From contig CM035156.1 of assembly GCA_020205615.1 (NCBI GenBank), positions 13,301,327 through 13,365,326 on the forward strand: DNA of 64,000 nucleotides, given 5' to 3'. The notes beneath the pieces are model-generated. The model worked only from the letters and a program-made list of their open reading frames with translations. It had not been told where the DNA came from and ran no database searches. The translations under genes were made by a program, and so were the position numbers. Positions within the stretch are counted from its first letter, which is position 1. Each line of letters starts with the position of its first letter. This document shows positions 10,806 through 22,165 of the stretch, one piece after another. This DNA comes from Panax quinquefolius (lineage: Eukaryota > Streptophyta > Magnoliopsida > Apiales > Araliaceae).

Positions 10806-10953
10806 AAATTTTGGGAACTGATATTTTTACATGTTTTTTTATATTTTCACATGATCCTCTCTCACATGAGCATACAGTGGGTCCCACTTTCATGTGAAGA
10901 AATCATGTGAAAATATCAAAAACACATGTGAAAATAGTGTTCCCCTAAATTTT
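10806..10953. mobile_element. short foldback element, 150 bp
   Basis: Left arm 10806-10867 and right arm 10889-10953 are inverted copies over about 60 bp (ATATTTTCACATGAT pairs with ATCATGTGAAAATAT; terminal AAATTTTGGGAAC pairs with GTTCCCCTAAATTT), around the spacer GCATACAGTGGGTCCCAC. This is the size and form of a MITE or solo foldback. No TSD could be fixed. Confidence 0.75.
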
Positions 10954-11034
10954 TTATATATTATTGTTCTTACTGATTTATGTGATCTGGACTGATGAGA
11001 AACATCTAAACAATTGTAAAAGCATATACTGCGT

Positions 11035-11313
11035 ACAGTATGTTGTCTCTCATGCTTCCTAATATGAGAAAACACTTCACTCCATTGGTAGATTTCATTT
11101 TTATAGTCCGCAATTTCATTTTGCGGATTTGGGCTTAACAAAAAAATCAATTTAAAATTATAAATCTTCTATTATGTCGTTTTCGCTTATTCTTGTTGTA
11201 GATTCATGGACTAATGAGAAACATGCATACCTAAACAAATAAGTTTAGAATCTATCAATGGAGTGAAATGTTTTCCCATAATATGAATCATTAAAGACAA
11301 TATAGTGCGATAT
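11035..11313. repeat. inverted repeat with 60-bp arms
   Basis: The arm at 11035-11097 (with AAACACTTCACTCCATTGGT) pairs with 11252-11313 (with CAATGGAGTGAAATGTTTTC), about 155 bp apart. A direct repeat GGACTRATGAGAAACAT (10988 and 11209) lies at or just outside the left arm and inside. It may be a decayed MITE. Confidence 0.7.
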
Positions 11314-11331
11314 ATATCAATTCAGTCTCCA

Positions 11332-11388
11332 CACACACACACGCGCATGCACACACACACACACACAAACAAACACACACACACACAT

Positions 11389-11431
<43 letters not shown>
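11332..11431. repeat. compound (CA)n ... (TA)n microsatellite
   Basis: Interrupted CA repeats (with CGCGCATG and CAAACAAA breaks) are followed by about twelve TA units. Confidence 0.95.
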
Positions 11432-11626
11432 ACAACTATTTAATTCAACATTTGAAATGGAAAATGAAATTTTTCTGCTGAAAATGTCATTTTTGGTTCG
11501 TTAGGTTATTGTCGTTTGTCTTTTTTTTAAAGAAGAAATTGTTTGTTTTGCGCTCACTATGACAACTGAACTATAGATTATGATAAGACTTGTTAATTTC
11601 ATTTGTCAATTGTTATGGAAGACTTA

Positions 11627-12007
11627 GGGGGTATTTGATAAAATTGAATGAAATAATTTTGAATGTTTAAGTAATCTGAATGAGCTGAATGAAGCAGAAT
11701 TTTGAATACTGAATAAAAAAGTTATTTGATAATTGACATATCTGAAACATCTGAATAACATATTTTTATTACTTTAATCCTCTCAAAAAATTTAAAATTG
11801 TTGTAAAATTATTTAATATTACTTAATATAATAGTTAATATTGTAAAAAAAAAATTAAATGTGAACTACTTTTTTCAGCCAAAAAGATTACACCTAACCA
11901 TTCAGCCCAAAAATTTGATCGATTCAGCCATTCAGACGATTTTTATTCAAAACAAATACACTAATTGGCTGACCAATTTGATCATTCAGCTCTAAACAAA
12001 CACTCCC
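11627..12007. mobile_element. PIF/Harbinger-like MITE, 381 bp
   Basis: The element begins GGGGGTATTTGATAA and ends CTAAACAAACACTCCC, inverted termini of the GGGxGTxTTTG type used by PIF/Harbinger elements. It is flanked by the 3-bp target duplication TTA (11624-11626 and 12008-12010) expected for that superfamily. The interior has repeated CTGAATGA motifs and no ORF. Confidence 0.65.
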
Positions 12008-12096
12008 TTAGGTAGTGTTTGTTTGGGTCTTAAAGCCTCTTAATAGGTGTGCCTCTGATTCGGTCAGAGGCACAACTTGTTTGATAAAAAATTTTA

Positions 12097-14699
12097 TGTG
12101 ACGCCCCCAAAATAGGTATACATCACCTATTCTGAGTAGTCAAATACATTGTACAGAATACAAATACAATCTTTAATATACAACAAGAAAGCTGTGAGTT
12201 TTAATACAAATATTATCTTCTAGACAATATTCACTCTCAGAATAAGTCCTCATTATATTTATTGTCACTTTATTTAACAGAATAGTGAGGACTACTAATA
12301 TTATCATCCGGACCGTCACTCGTTCCCTCGACTAGTCCCACGCTACGTTCTCATTTCACGAAGAGAACAATGAAGGAAAGGGTGAGCTCAACTAGCCCAA
12401 GAAGAAATATTATGACTAAGATAATGCATAATAAATTATCATTAGTCTTCAACAATGTTAAACCGATAAAATACAATAGACATCAAGTTTAAGCTGCGGT
12501 GAACAAGCAATCCATTAAAAGAGTCAAGTAGAGAATAAAATCTACTATCTTTTATGATTTAAAAGTTTTTCATCACTTTTATCATTTGAGACTCGATTTT
12601 AATAAATAATCCACATCATCCCCGCACTACGCCGAGGATATTCATTAAGTATCACGACCACAAATTATCCATACACTACTGGCCGAGGATATTCGTGTAT
12701 TCATCAACGGTCCTGATCATGCCATAAAATAATTCATCTTTGCTCCCTTGGCCGAAGAGAATTCATAGCCATAATCATACCAAAAATTGTCCATCAATGC
12801 ACTACGGGCCAATGAGGACTTTTTCCACATCATTTGTAATATTACGGTCATGATTATATTGAATAATCCCTGGTCATAATCATACCAAGTCCATCTATGC
12901 ACTACAGGCCACAGATGACTTTCAACATAATATAAACATGAGGATGATGACAATGATATAAGAATTCAATAAAACAAGTTCAATAATTAATTTATCCAGG
13001 AACTAATAACGTCCAAATTGTCAACATGATACTTCTTTGTAGAGTAAAATTCAAGAATGCTCAGAAGAATATTTTCATGAGAAGATACTGGATGAAGCGC
13101 AAATATCAAGGATATTCCACTAATTTCATGGAGTATAGAAGTCAAAACTTTAATCAATCGAGTATAATAAAGAATGGAATAACAAAAGAAATCACCGTGC
13201 ATGCGGTGCTTCAGATGTATAGCAGGTTATTCAACGAGAATAATAAATAACGGAACCGGTCGGCGTAATCACGCACCGATAGGATATTCAACGAGTAATA
13301 ATAAAGAATGGAATAACAACAAAATCACCATGCATGCGGTATTTAGCATGGCAGAGTTATTCAATGAGAATAATAAATAACGGAATCGGTCCCAGATAAA
13401 ACGCATGCGAGAATATTCTAAATGTAATATAAAAAGATGAACCAGTCCAGAAAGCGAATGACGAGGATATTCCAAAAGAATAATAATAAAGAGCGGAACC
13501 GAGGTTAAGGCGTAAAAGCCTTGCCTGACGAGGATATTCTAACGAATAATAAAGAATGGAATAACAAAGAAATCACCAAGTATAGGGTGATGGCGTATAC
13601 AAGTTATTCCAATGAGAATAATAAAGAATGGAATAATGAAGTTCTCTTCATGAACATAAAAAAATACCCTTACCTTATAAAGAAGAGTACTCTCAAGCGG
13701 TAGGCGGGGATATACTTGAAGAAACTTGCACTACGCTCAAAGCTTTCTTAAACGCTAAAGAAATACGCTCAAGATTATAGAAGAATAATTCTCTCTATAG
13801 TTTCTCTCTCTAGAGTTTCAGTGAATTCGTAAGAAATAATGAAGGAATGAGCTTCTATTTATAGAAGAATGGACTGAATAGTAACCAATCCATGAACGGT
13901 CCAGATCGATTTACTTTAAACGGACGGTCCAGATTGGTTTATAATAAAATATAATATATTCTATTTATAATCTAATAAAACGAATAACTTTTAAAAAGAT
14001 TTTACTATGCAAATACTATGCAGACACTATGCAAACACTATGCATAATAAAATATAATATAATCTAATTATTGTTTAATAAAACAGATAACTTTATAAAA
14101 GTATTCTGTTTTATATAAAAAGATTTTACTATTAAAGCCTAATAAAAGCGAATAAATTTATAAAAGTATTACATTTTATATAAAAAGTTTTTACATTTTA
14201 TTACATTAATAATACTAATAAAACAAAACTTATATATATATATCAACAATAATTGAATCAAATAATGTGAGATCTACGCAAAGAACCATCTTTGAAGCAA
14301 TAATTGAACAAAAGCGAAAGTGACTTCTCACATAAACATCAATAATCAATACAGGTGTGCTCTTATGCAACCACGCGTATTCTCGCATACTTTTACTATC
14401 GAGTAGTTCAACAGTATTAACGGTAAAACTTTCGTTGTTATTTTCATAAAAATATTTTTGTCATTTTCACAATCCGACAATAATTATGTTGTGGGGTCCA
14501 CCAATGATTGTGCCGTCGTACAAATATTCTCCGACACAAAGAATATTCCCCGACCAATCGAATAATATAACAACTTGCATACTTTGCAAAATTTATAAAT
14601 ACTACCTACAACTATAACATTATATTAAATCCACACCATAATATTCAAAAAAAAAATCGAGAAATTTAAATCTTTATTCGTAAAATTTGGGATTTTACA
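12097..14699 (-). repeat. 3' LTR of element A (2.6 kb)
   Basis: On the minus strand it runs TGTAAAATCCC...GGGCGTCACA. The 5' part has GAATATTC dyads near 14520-14560. U3 is an AT-rich module with repeated TTTTATAAAAGTATT and ACTATGCAAACACTATGCA units (13980-14230). A TATA box TATAAATAG is at 13855-13863, followed in the leader by a GTAAGGG donor near 13667-13673, a GTTATTCCA...TGGAATAA dyad array (about 13110-13640), then constant-loop hairpins (12661-12930). Small reading frames in it have no similarity to known proteins. Confidence 0.88.
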
Positions 14700-14713
14700 A
14701 TCTCCCCTCCTTA
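14700..14713 (-). other. polypurine tract of element A
   Basis: On the minus strand the purine run AAGGAGGGGAGA ends just before the 3' LTR TGTAAAATC. It would prime plus-strand DNA synthesis. Confidence 0.8.
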
Positions 14714-14729
14714 TAAAATTTTGCCCTCA

Positions 14730-15320
14730 AAATTTACGTACGTACCTGGTATGCCGAACAGATGAGGACACTTCGTCCGATTCTTACTCTTGAGGTATAA
14801 CCTTTGAGTGTTGAATACATTCCAGGATTTTAACAAGTACATCTTCATATGTTAAATTATCCGCTATCTCGTCCGGTTCTAATTTAATAATGTGGTTTGG
14901 GTCGTCCACATATTTACGTAACATCGATACGTGAAAAAATGTTATGAACACGCGACATACTTGGCGGTAAAACGAGTCTATAAGCCATAGTTCCTACTTG
15001 ATCGAGGATTTCAAATGAGCCAATTTAATCGAGGGTTAAGATAACGCCTTCTTGAACCTTCTTCTTCACATTCATCAGCTCTGAGTATGTAGCTTGAGCG
15101 GCTTCAACTTTATTAATTAAAGTCAATTCTAATCGTATATTCGTTATCTTCACGTGGGTTCAGATATTTCGCATCAGAACGATAACGATCTTCTACACTC
15201 AACGCATCACTACCACGTTCGCTTTTTTCACGATGGTATTGAATGGTACGATCGTAATCTTCAATAGCTCGAGTCAACGTCTTTGGTAGCGTTACATTCG
15301 TTTTAGTTGAAGAAATATTT
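14730..15320 (-). pseudogene. element A pol remnant: RNase H end joined to integrase C-terminus
   Basis: Read on the minus strand, a PISKT segment at the protease-RT linker jumps directly to LKYFF of the RNase H end near 15310, deleting the RT core and most of RNase H. A second jump near 15030 joins the linker upstream of integrase to the C-terminal EILDQVG / AYRLVLPPSMSRVHN segment, deleting the HHCC and DDE core. Stops and shifts are frequent. The order of remaining parts is that of gypsy elements. Confidence 0.7.
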
Positions 15321-15559
15321 AAGGGTTTTAGAAATGGGGTTTTGTACTGGGGTCAGTACAAAATTCGATTTCACGCTCTAGGGATAGGCTAGGAAGTCTT
15401 CATGAATACGTCAAAAAATTTATTAACGATAGAAATATCATTCAATACTGTGACCCTCATCCAAGACTTGGATAGTACATCACATTGATACCTATCAACT
15501 TGCCATCTTCATTCACAATGTCGCCTACAGAAAGTCTGGCTTCGGTGCATTCCACACAA

Positions 15560-15960
15560 GGAAGTCAACAACGAAAGGATCGGGCTCTTTACTTATGGCT
15601 TGATATGACAATGATTGACTTTAGTGGTTTGGTTATTTTGAATTCGCATAACAGGTTGGTTAGAAATATGAAAGCTAACAACCTTACTAAAAGCATGATG
15701 AGTAGTTAACCAATCGATTCCAAAAATCACATCACAGTCAAGTATTTTCAAAGAGATAAGATCGACAGGTAACATGAAAGTGTTGATTTAAACAAGATTT
15801 ATAAATAGTGGAGGTAACGAAGGTTTCTCCCAACTGAGTTTAAATAGATATATCAAAGTCTAACTTCTCCGGAGTTAACTTCAAACATTGAACACAACTA
15901 GGTGAAATAAAAAGTGAGTGGGCAAATTATCTAAAGCGGTATATACTTTGCAAGAGTTTA
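15560..15960 (-). pseudogene. element A retropepsin-like protease remnant
   Basis: The segment ends with DCDVIFGIDWLTTHHA, the second conserved part of gypsy proteases. At the active site (about 15925-15945) the expected Asp-Thr-Gly is replaced by Asp-Asn-Leu through a small indel, so the protease is dead. Confidence 0.75.
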
Positions 15961-15969
15961 TGACTAACA

Positions 15970-17167
15970 TACCCGTGATAATTTTATTCAGTTCCTCGTC
16001 GAAAAAAAAACGCTCTCTTAAACTACCGACTTTGGCTTGTCTGGGACATCCTTTGGCATCACTATCCCAGCTGGACTTGACTTCACCATACGATAAAATC
16101 GAGCTAGGTGACCTTCTCTTCCGTAATTAAAACACGCTTTGGATTGCTGCGTACAGTTTGGACGGATGTGTCCCTCCTGTCCGCATTTGAAACATACGAT
16201 CGGTGGTCGTTCTTCTTCCTTTGAAACGGGTGCTGGTGCCGACGTCTTCACGTCATTGTTGAACTTTCTCTTCTTGAAATGTTCATTCTTATTGTTTTGT
16301 CCATGATTACCACCGAAGTGGTTACCATTTCTGGCATGTTGATTCCCTCCATGCTTATTGTCACCGCTTTGATGACTGTTATCACCGGTATTATCATTTT
16401 GCCAGCTGCTCTCTTTTGGTTGGGTTGACTCATTATCCCGCTCCAATAACTGAGCCCTATTAACAATATCTGAATACAAACACAAGAGATAAGATATTGA
16501 CGTATCTCAGGTTTTAAACCTCTTAGAAATATTCGCGTCATTCTCTCCTCATTATCAACCAAATGAGACGCAAATCGGGACAACTCGATAAACTTGGCTT
16601 CGTACTGCGACACGGTCATGTTGTTTTGCTCCAACTTGATAAACTTTACCTCCTTAATGTGACGAATACTTTCGAAAAAGTACTTGTCATTGAACAGCTC
16701 TTGGAACTTCTCCCAAGACATCTTGAGTGCGTCAGGCTGGGTACATTTTACAGATTCTCACTAGTAATCTGCCTCTTCACGCAACATAAAGGTGGCGAAT
16801 GGAACCTTTTGCTCCTCGGAGCATCCCAAGACATCAAATATCTTGGTGATCTGTTTTAACCACGCCCTCACCTTAAGTGGTTACGGCTTTCCCAAAACTC
16901 CGGTGGTCCCAGCTCCTTGAACTGCTTAGCGGTGACCAACCGTGGGTTGACATTGTTTCCACCTGCATTATGAACAGGAGTCTCTCTCGTTTGGTGTTGC
17001 ATGAATTCTAAAAAGCTCCTAAATGTACCGTCGTTCATCATTTGATCAGTGTTGTTATTTACAGGAGGATTATCGTCTTCCTGATGCACATTATCCTAAT
17101 TATTGATCTGTGGAGACTCAACGGTCTCCTGTGCTCCATTGATGTTCTCAACATTCTCGGATGCCAT
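15970..17167 (-). pseudogene. element A gag, broken
   Basis: The start ATG on the minus strand is at 17165-17167 (MASENVENINGAQ). An early TAG replaces a Gln codon near 17098. The body follows with VTAKQFKELGPPEF (about 16890-16940), MSWEKFQELFNDKYF (16677-16721) and FLRGLKPEIRQYL (16500-16540), the capsid-like part. Two CCHC zinc knuckles lie at 16120-16205; the first (CFKCGQEGHIRPNC) is intact, while in the second the first pair reads CFNY and the last Cys is lost. Gag would form the particle and bind RNA. A conserved GTGGCAG acceptor-like site lies just 5' of the ATG (see findings). Confidence 0.82.
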
Positions 17168-17340
17168 TTTCAAACACTGCCACCAAACAAGGGTTAATTA
17201 ACATATCACATATTATCCCTATACTCTGACCGACCAATTAAATATCAAATAGACTTAGGTAGGTCATACTAGCGAAGGAATTCCCCGTCTCTCCCTTCCT
17301 AGTTCTTGTCTCACATCTCAGCCAGGGATCATATCCCTAA

Positions 17341-17352
17341 GCTTTGATACCA
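17341..17352 (-). other. primer binding site of element A (initiator tRNA-Met)
   Basis: On the minus strand TGGTATCAAAGC lies 2 bp inside the 5' LTR end, one base from TGGTATCAGAGC, the complement of plant initiator tRNA-Met. Confidence 0.85.
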
Positions 17353-17354
17353 AC

Positions 17355-17811
17355 TGTGACGCCCCCAAAATAGGCATACATCACCTATTCTGAGTTGCCA
17401 AATACATGGTACAGAATACAAATACAATCTTTAATATACAACAAGAAAGCTGTGAGTTTTAATACAAATATTATCTTCTAGACAATATTCACTCTCAAAA
17501 TAAGTCTTCATTACATTTATTGTCACACTATTTAATAGAATAGTGAGGACTACTAATACTATCATCTGGACCGTCACTCCGTTCCCCGACTAGTCCCGGC
17601 TACGTTCTCATTTCATGAAGAGAACAGTGAAGGAAAGGGTGAGCTCAACTAGCCCAGTAAGAAATATTATGACTAAGATAATGCAGAATAAATTATCATT
17701 AGCCTTCAACAATGTTAAACTGATAAAATATAATAGACATCAAGTTTAACTGCAGCGGAACAAACAATCCATTAAAAGAGTCAAGTAGAGAATAAAATCT
17801 ACTATCTTTTA
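17355..17811 (-). repeat. 5' LTR of element A, first piece
   Basis: It corresponds to the last 457 bp of the LTR, up to ATCTTTTA, where element B is inserted. It matches 12097-12550 closely. Confidence 0.85.
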
Positions 17812-18628
17812 TGTAAGACCCCAACTTTTATGAATAAAGATGATTTTTCTGTGAATATTATTTTTGAGTATTATGGAATGAATTTGATATAATGTTATAG
17901 TTGTGGGTAGTATTTATAAATTTTGCAAAGTACGCAAGTTGTCTTATAAATATTCGATTGATCGGGGAATATTCTTTTTGCAGGGAATATTCGTACAACG
18001 ACACAATCATTGGTGGACCCCACAACAGAATTATTGTCGGATTGAAAAAACGACAAAAATATTTTATAAATAACGGCAGAGGTGTTATTGTTAAAACTGT
18101 TGAACTACCCGGTAGTAAAAGTACAGTAATACGCGTGATTGCATAGTAGCACACGGTATTGGTTATTGATGCTTACGTAAGAAGTTACTCAGTTATACTC
18201 AATTATTGCTACAGTAATTGCTGCATCATATCTCTCATATTATTGATTCGATTATTGTCAGTACTATCTACATTATATGTTATATTATTAAATCAATAAT
18301 TGAGACGACAAAGTTATTCATATTATTAAATTGAAATATTTACAATGTCTAGAAGTTCTCACGAGGAGAGGTTTGGTCACCTAATCAAGGCTACTATATA
18401 GGGAGAAATCCTTATTGAAAGCCCACTCTTTCCCGGGAACAACACGTTGTTAAATATTGTGAGTTATGATATTAATGATGAATAAGTTCGTGTTGATTAA
18501 AGATGAATTTGATAGTTCCATTGTGTTGAAATTATTTGTGTTAGTGAGAATCGACATTTATTTCGATAATAATTGATGTCTGAAGGTTATATTGTTCAAT
18601 CGGGTATTCGGGGCACTTTTCGTGTCGG

Positions 18629-18760
18629 AGTACTATTCACGAGTTACTATTCACGAGTTATTATTCATGAGTTACTATTCACGAGTTACTATTCAAGAGT
18701 TACTATTCATGAGTTACTATTCACCCGATTACTATTCACTCTAGTATTGTTCACTCGGGT
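18629..18760 (+). repeat. 14-bp GAGTTACTATTCAC tandem array in U3
   Basis: About nine imperfect copies of GAGTTACTATTCAC lie roughly 250-390 bp upstream of the TATA box, a place for enhancer repeats. The same unit recurs in G (34545-34602), I (45715-45800) and C (24118-24200). Confidence 0.8.
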
Positions 18761-19014
18761 ATTTGGGTACAATATTATTCCATGAGGAGATATGCTAATT
18801 TTTCAGACCGTTGGTTGAAATTATAATAGTAAATCAATATGGATCGTTGATTTAAAGTCTTGATAGTAACTTGTCCCTTCAATATTAACAAGAGTTATTT
18901 GCCTCTTCGGTGTTCCAAGAGTTAATTACCCCTTCGCAAATAGTAGTTGTCTCTTCAATATTATCAAGAGTCATTTTGACCCTTCGTTAAGACCAAGAGC
19001 CACTCTCGTTTTTC

Positions 19015-19023
19015 TATAAATAG
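19015..19023 (+). promoter_or_regulatory. TATA box of the element B LTR
   Basis: TATAAATAG is preserved in context TTCTATAAATAGAAGCTC in nearly every LTR copy (C 24479-24487; minus strand: A 13855-13863, G 34375-34383, H 40374-40382). Transcription is expected about 30 bp downstream, which sets the U3/R border. Confidence 0.75.
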
Positions 19024-19164
19024 AAGCTCATTCCTTCATTATTTCTTACTTAATTCATTGAAACTCAGAGAGAGAAATTATAGAGAAAGAAGAAGAGTAT
19101 TCTCGCTACTTTACTACTTCTATATCCGCTTTTTTTTTAGTAGGGGTGTTATTCTTTCTTATTC

Positions 19165-19715
19165 ATGAAGAAAACTTATGTTATTCCATTCTTTATTATT
19201 CTGTTGGAATAACATGTATATGTGGCATACCCTATACATAACCTCAGATACGCCAGATACCCTATACTTGGTGAAATCCTTATGTTATTCCATTCTTTAT
19301 TATTCATTTGGAATATATCACATGCATAAATGCTTTTACTGTAGGACTGGTTAAAATCTTTATTATTACATTGGAATAACCTTGTGTCATGCGGACTCCC
19401 TATACTTGGTGAAATACTTATGTTATTCCATTCTTTATTATTATGTTGGAATATCACATGCATGCGTTTTTGACGGACTCGATTCCGTCTTTATTATTCT
19501 CATTGGAATAACTTTGATATCGTGGACTCCCTATACTTGGTGAAATCCTTATGTTATTCCATTCTTTATTATTTCATTGGAATATCACATGCATGCGTTT
19601 TCTGTACGGATCAGTTCAGTATTTACTATTCTGTTGGAATAACCTGCCTGTGTTATCTATCACATGCCTGGTGATTTCTTTTGTTATTCCATTCCTTATT
19701 ATACTCAGTTGGTTA
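19165..19715 (+). repeat. array of GTTATTCCA...TGGAATAAC dyads, LTR B leader
   Basis: Five or six units of about 80-110 bp each contain GTTATTCCATTCTTTATTAT followed by a TTGGAATA(AC) inverse and the spacer CCTATACTTGGTGAAATCC. Arms of up to 9 bp can pair in RNA. Confidence 0.8.
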
Positions 19716-20050
19716 AAGTTTTGACTTCTATACTCCATGAAATTAGTGGGATATCATTGATATTTGCGCTTCATCCAGTATCTTTTCATGGAAATATTCT
19801 TCTAAGCATTCTTGAATTTTACTCTACAAAGAAGTATCATGTTGACAATTTGGACGTTATTAGTTCCTAGATAAATTAATTCGTGAACTTGTTTTATTGA
19901 ATTCTTATATCATTGTCATCATCCTCATGTTTATATTTTTTTTTGAAAGTCAATACGTATTCAGAAAGTGCATAGATGGACTTGGTATGATTATGACCGT
20001 GGATTATTCGGTATAATCATGACCGTAATATTACAAATAATGTGGTAAAA

Positions 20051-20194
20051 GTCCTCATTGGCCCATAGTGCATTAATGGACAGTTATTGGCATGATCATG
20101 ACCATGGATGAATACACGAATATCCTTGGCCCGTAGTGCATGGATTATTTGTGGTTGTGACCCTAATGAATATCCTTAGCCGTAGTGCAGGGAT
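20051..20194 (+). repeat. three constant-loop hairpins, LTR B leader
   Basis: At 20051-20081, 20122-20145 and 20172-20194 the loop GCC(C)RTAGTG is flanked by different but self-complementary stems (GTCCTCATTG / CATTAATGGAC, ATCCTTG / CATGGAT, ATCCTTA / CAGGGAT). A decayed fourth lies near 19965. Confidence 0.8.
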
Positions 20195-20754
20195 GATGTG
20201 GATTATTTATTAAGCTGAGTCTCATCTATAAAAATTGATGAAAATGTTTTAAATCATAAAAAATAGTAGATTTTATTCTCTACTTGACTCTTTTAATGGA
20301 TTGTTTGTTCCGCTGCAGTTAAACTTGATGTCTATTGTATTTTATCAGTTTAACATTGTTGAGGACTAATGATAATTTATTACGCATTATCTTAGTCATA
20401 ATATTTCTTCTTGGGCTAGTTGAGCTCACCCTTTTTTTCCTTTTTCTCTGTGAAATGAGAATATATTTGGGACTAGCCTGGGAGCAGATTGATGATTTAG
20501 ATGATAGCATTAGTAGTCCTCACTATTACATTAAATAGTGTGATAATAAATATAATGAGGACTAAATTTGAGTTTGTATAATTGCCATGAGGACTCCATT
20601 GAGAATGGATATTGTACAAGGCAATATTCTTGTTTAAACTCTCTCGTTTATGTTTTACTAACGACAATTGTATAATTATGTTGTATTTAATTTTTGTACC
20701 ATTTATTTGGCGACTCAAAATGGGTGATGTATACCTATTTTGGGGCGCATGATT

Positions 20755-20766
20755 AAGTATCAAAGC
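20755..20766 (+). other. primer binding site of element B
   Basis: AAGTATCAAAGC matches the initiator-tRNA-Met complement TGGTATCAGAGC at nine of twelve positions. Confidence 0.7.
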
Positions 20767-20906
20767 TTAGGATATGATCCTGCTAAGTGTGAGACAAGAA
20801 TTAGGAGGGAAGAGACGGGGAATTCCTTCACTAGTATGACCTACCTAAGTTTATTTGATATTTAATTGGTCTGTCAGAGTATAGGGACAATATGTGATAT
20901 GATAAT

Positions 20907-20926
20907 TAACCCTTGTTTTGTGGCAG
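20907..20926 (+). promoter_or_regulatory. candidate 3' splice acceptor before gag
   Basis: TAACCCTTGTTTTGTGGCAG has a possible branch-like TAAC, a T-rich tract and a terminal CAG, ending 9 bp before the gag ATG. The same site is intact in A (minus strand, AG at 17177-17178) and mutated in J and L. Confidence 0.5.
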
Positions 20927-20935
20927 TATTTGAAA

Positions 20936-22165
20936 ATGGCATCCGAGAATGTTGAGAACATCAATGGAGCACAGGAGACCGTTGAGTCTCCACAGATCAA
21001 TAACCAGGACAATGTGCATCAGGAAGGCGACAATCCTCATGCAAACAACAACACTGACCAAATGATGAACGATGGAATGTTCCGAGGCCTCATGAAATTC
21101 ATGCAACATCAGGCAAGAGCGGCTCCTGTCCAAAATGCAGGTGGAAACACTGGCAACTCTCGGACGGTGACCGCTAAGCAGTTCAAGGAACTGGGACCAC
21201 CAGAATTTTTTGGAGAGCCAAAACCACTTAAGGCAGAGACGTGGATAAAGCAGATCTGAAAGATATTTGATGTCTTGGGATGCTCCGAGGTGCAAAAGGT
21301 TCCCTTTGCCACCTTCATGTTATGGGCGTCAAGAGGCGATGATTCTTGGTGGGAATCAGAAAGCGACTCAACTTGCCATGATCGAAGATGACTTGGGAGA
21401 ATTTTCAAGAATTGTTTAACGACAAGTACTTTCCCGAAAGTATTCGTCACATGAAAGAGGTAGAATTCATCAAGTTGGAGAAAAATAACATGATCGTGTC
21501 GCAGTACGAAGCCAAGTTCACCGAGTTGTCCCGGTTTGCGTCCCATTTGGTTGATAATGAGGATAGAATGACGCGAATGTTTCTAAGAGGTTTGAAACCC
21601 GAGATATGTCAATATCTTATCTCACATAAACTGTGTTTGTATTCAGATGTTGTTAATAGGGCTCAGTTATTGGAATGCGATAATGAGTCAACCCAACCAA
21701 AAGAGAGCAAAATTGACAAAATGATAATACCAAAGTGATAATTGGCCATCGAGCGGTGACAATAAGCGTGGAGGGAATCAGCATGCCAGAAATGGTGACC
21801 ACTTCGGTGGTAGTCATGGCCAAAATAATAAGAACGGACACTTCAAGAAGAGGAGATTCAACAATGATGGAAAGACGTAAGCACCAACACCCGTTGTTAA
21901 GGAAAGAGAACGACCACCTATCATATGTTTCAAATGCTGAGGGGAGGGACACATCAGTCCAAACTGCGCGATGCCGTCCAAAGCATGTTATAATTGTGGA
22001 AGAGAAGGTCACCTAGCCCGATTTTGTCGTTCACCGAAGACAAGTTCAGCTAGGATGCAGGCACCAAAGGCGGATACGGACAAAACAAAGTCGGTGGTTT
22101 CAGGAAGAGCATTTTTTATGACTTCTCAAAAAGCGAGTAACCCAAACGAAATTAGCACGGGTTAG
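20936..22165 (+). pseudogene. element B gag, broken
   Basis: Starting MASENVENINGAQETVES at 20936, gag runs to a TGA at 21257 that replaces a sense codon just after ETWIKQI. It continues in frame as KIFDVLGCSEVQKVPF until a shift near 21330, then MTWENFQELFNDKYFPESIR (21388 on) to LLECDNES. Two CCHC knuckles sit at about 21925-22030; the first has a stop (CFKC*GEGH) and the second is intact (CYNCGREGHLARFC). The neighbouring DNA gives capsid, then nucleocapsid, then protease, as in gypsy elements. Confidence 0.85.

Larger units (their letters stand above)
17812..20751 (+). repeat. 5' LTR of element B (2.9 kb)
   Basis: It starts TGTAAGACCCCAAC. In order it holds two GAATATTC dyads (17969-17996), CAATTATTG (18200) and CAATAATTG (18294) dyads, the conserved block AGAGGTTTGGTCACCTAAT (18368), a 14-bp repeat array (18629-18760), a U3 module with CCTTCG/CAAGAGT units (18880-19000), TATA box, GTTATTCCA dyads, and constant-loop hairpins (20051-20194). 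It ends near GGGGCGCATGA, a mutated form of GGGGCGTCACA. Confidence 0.88.
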
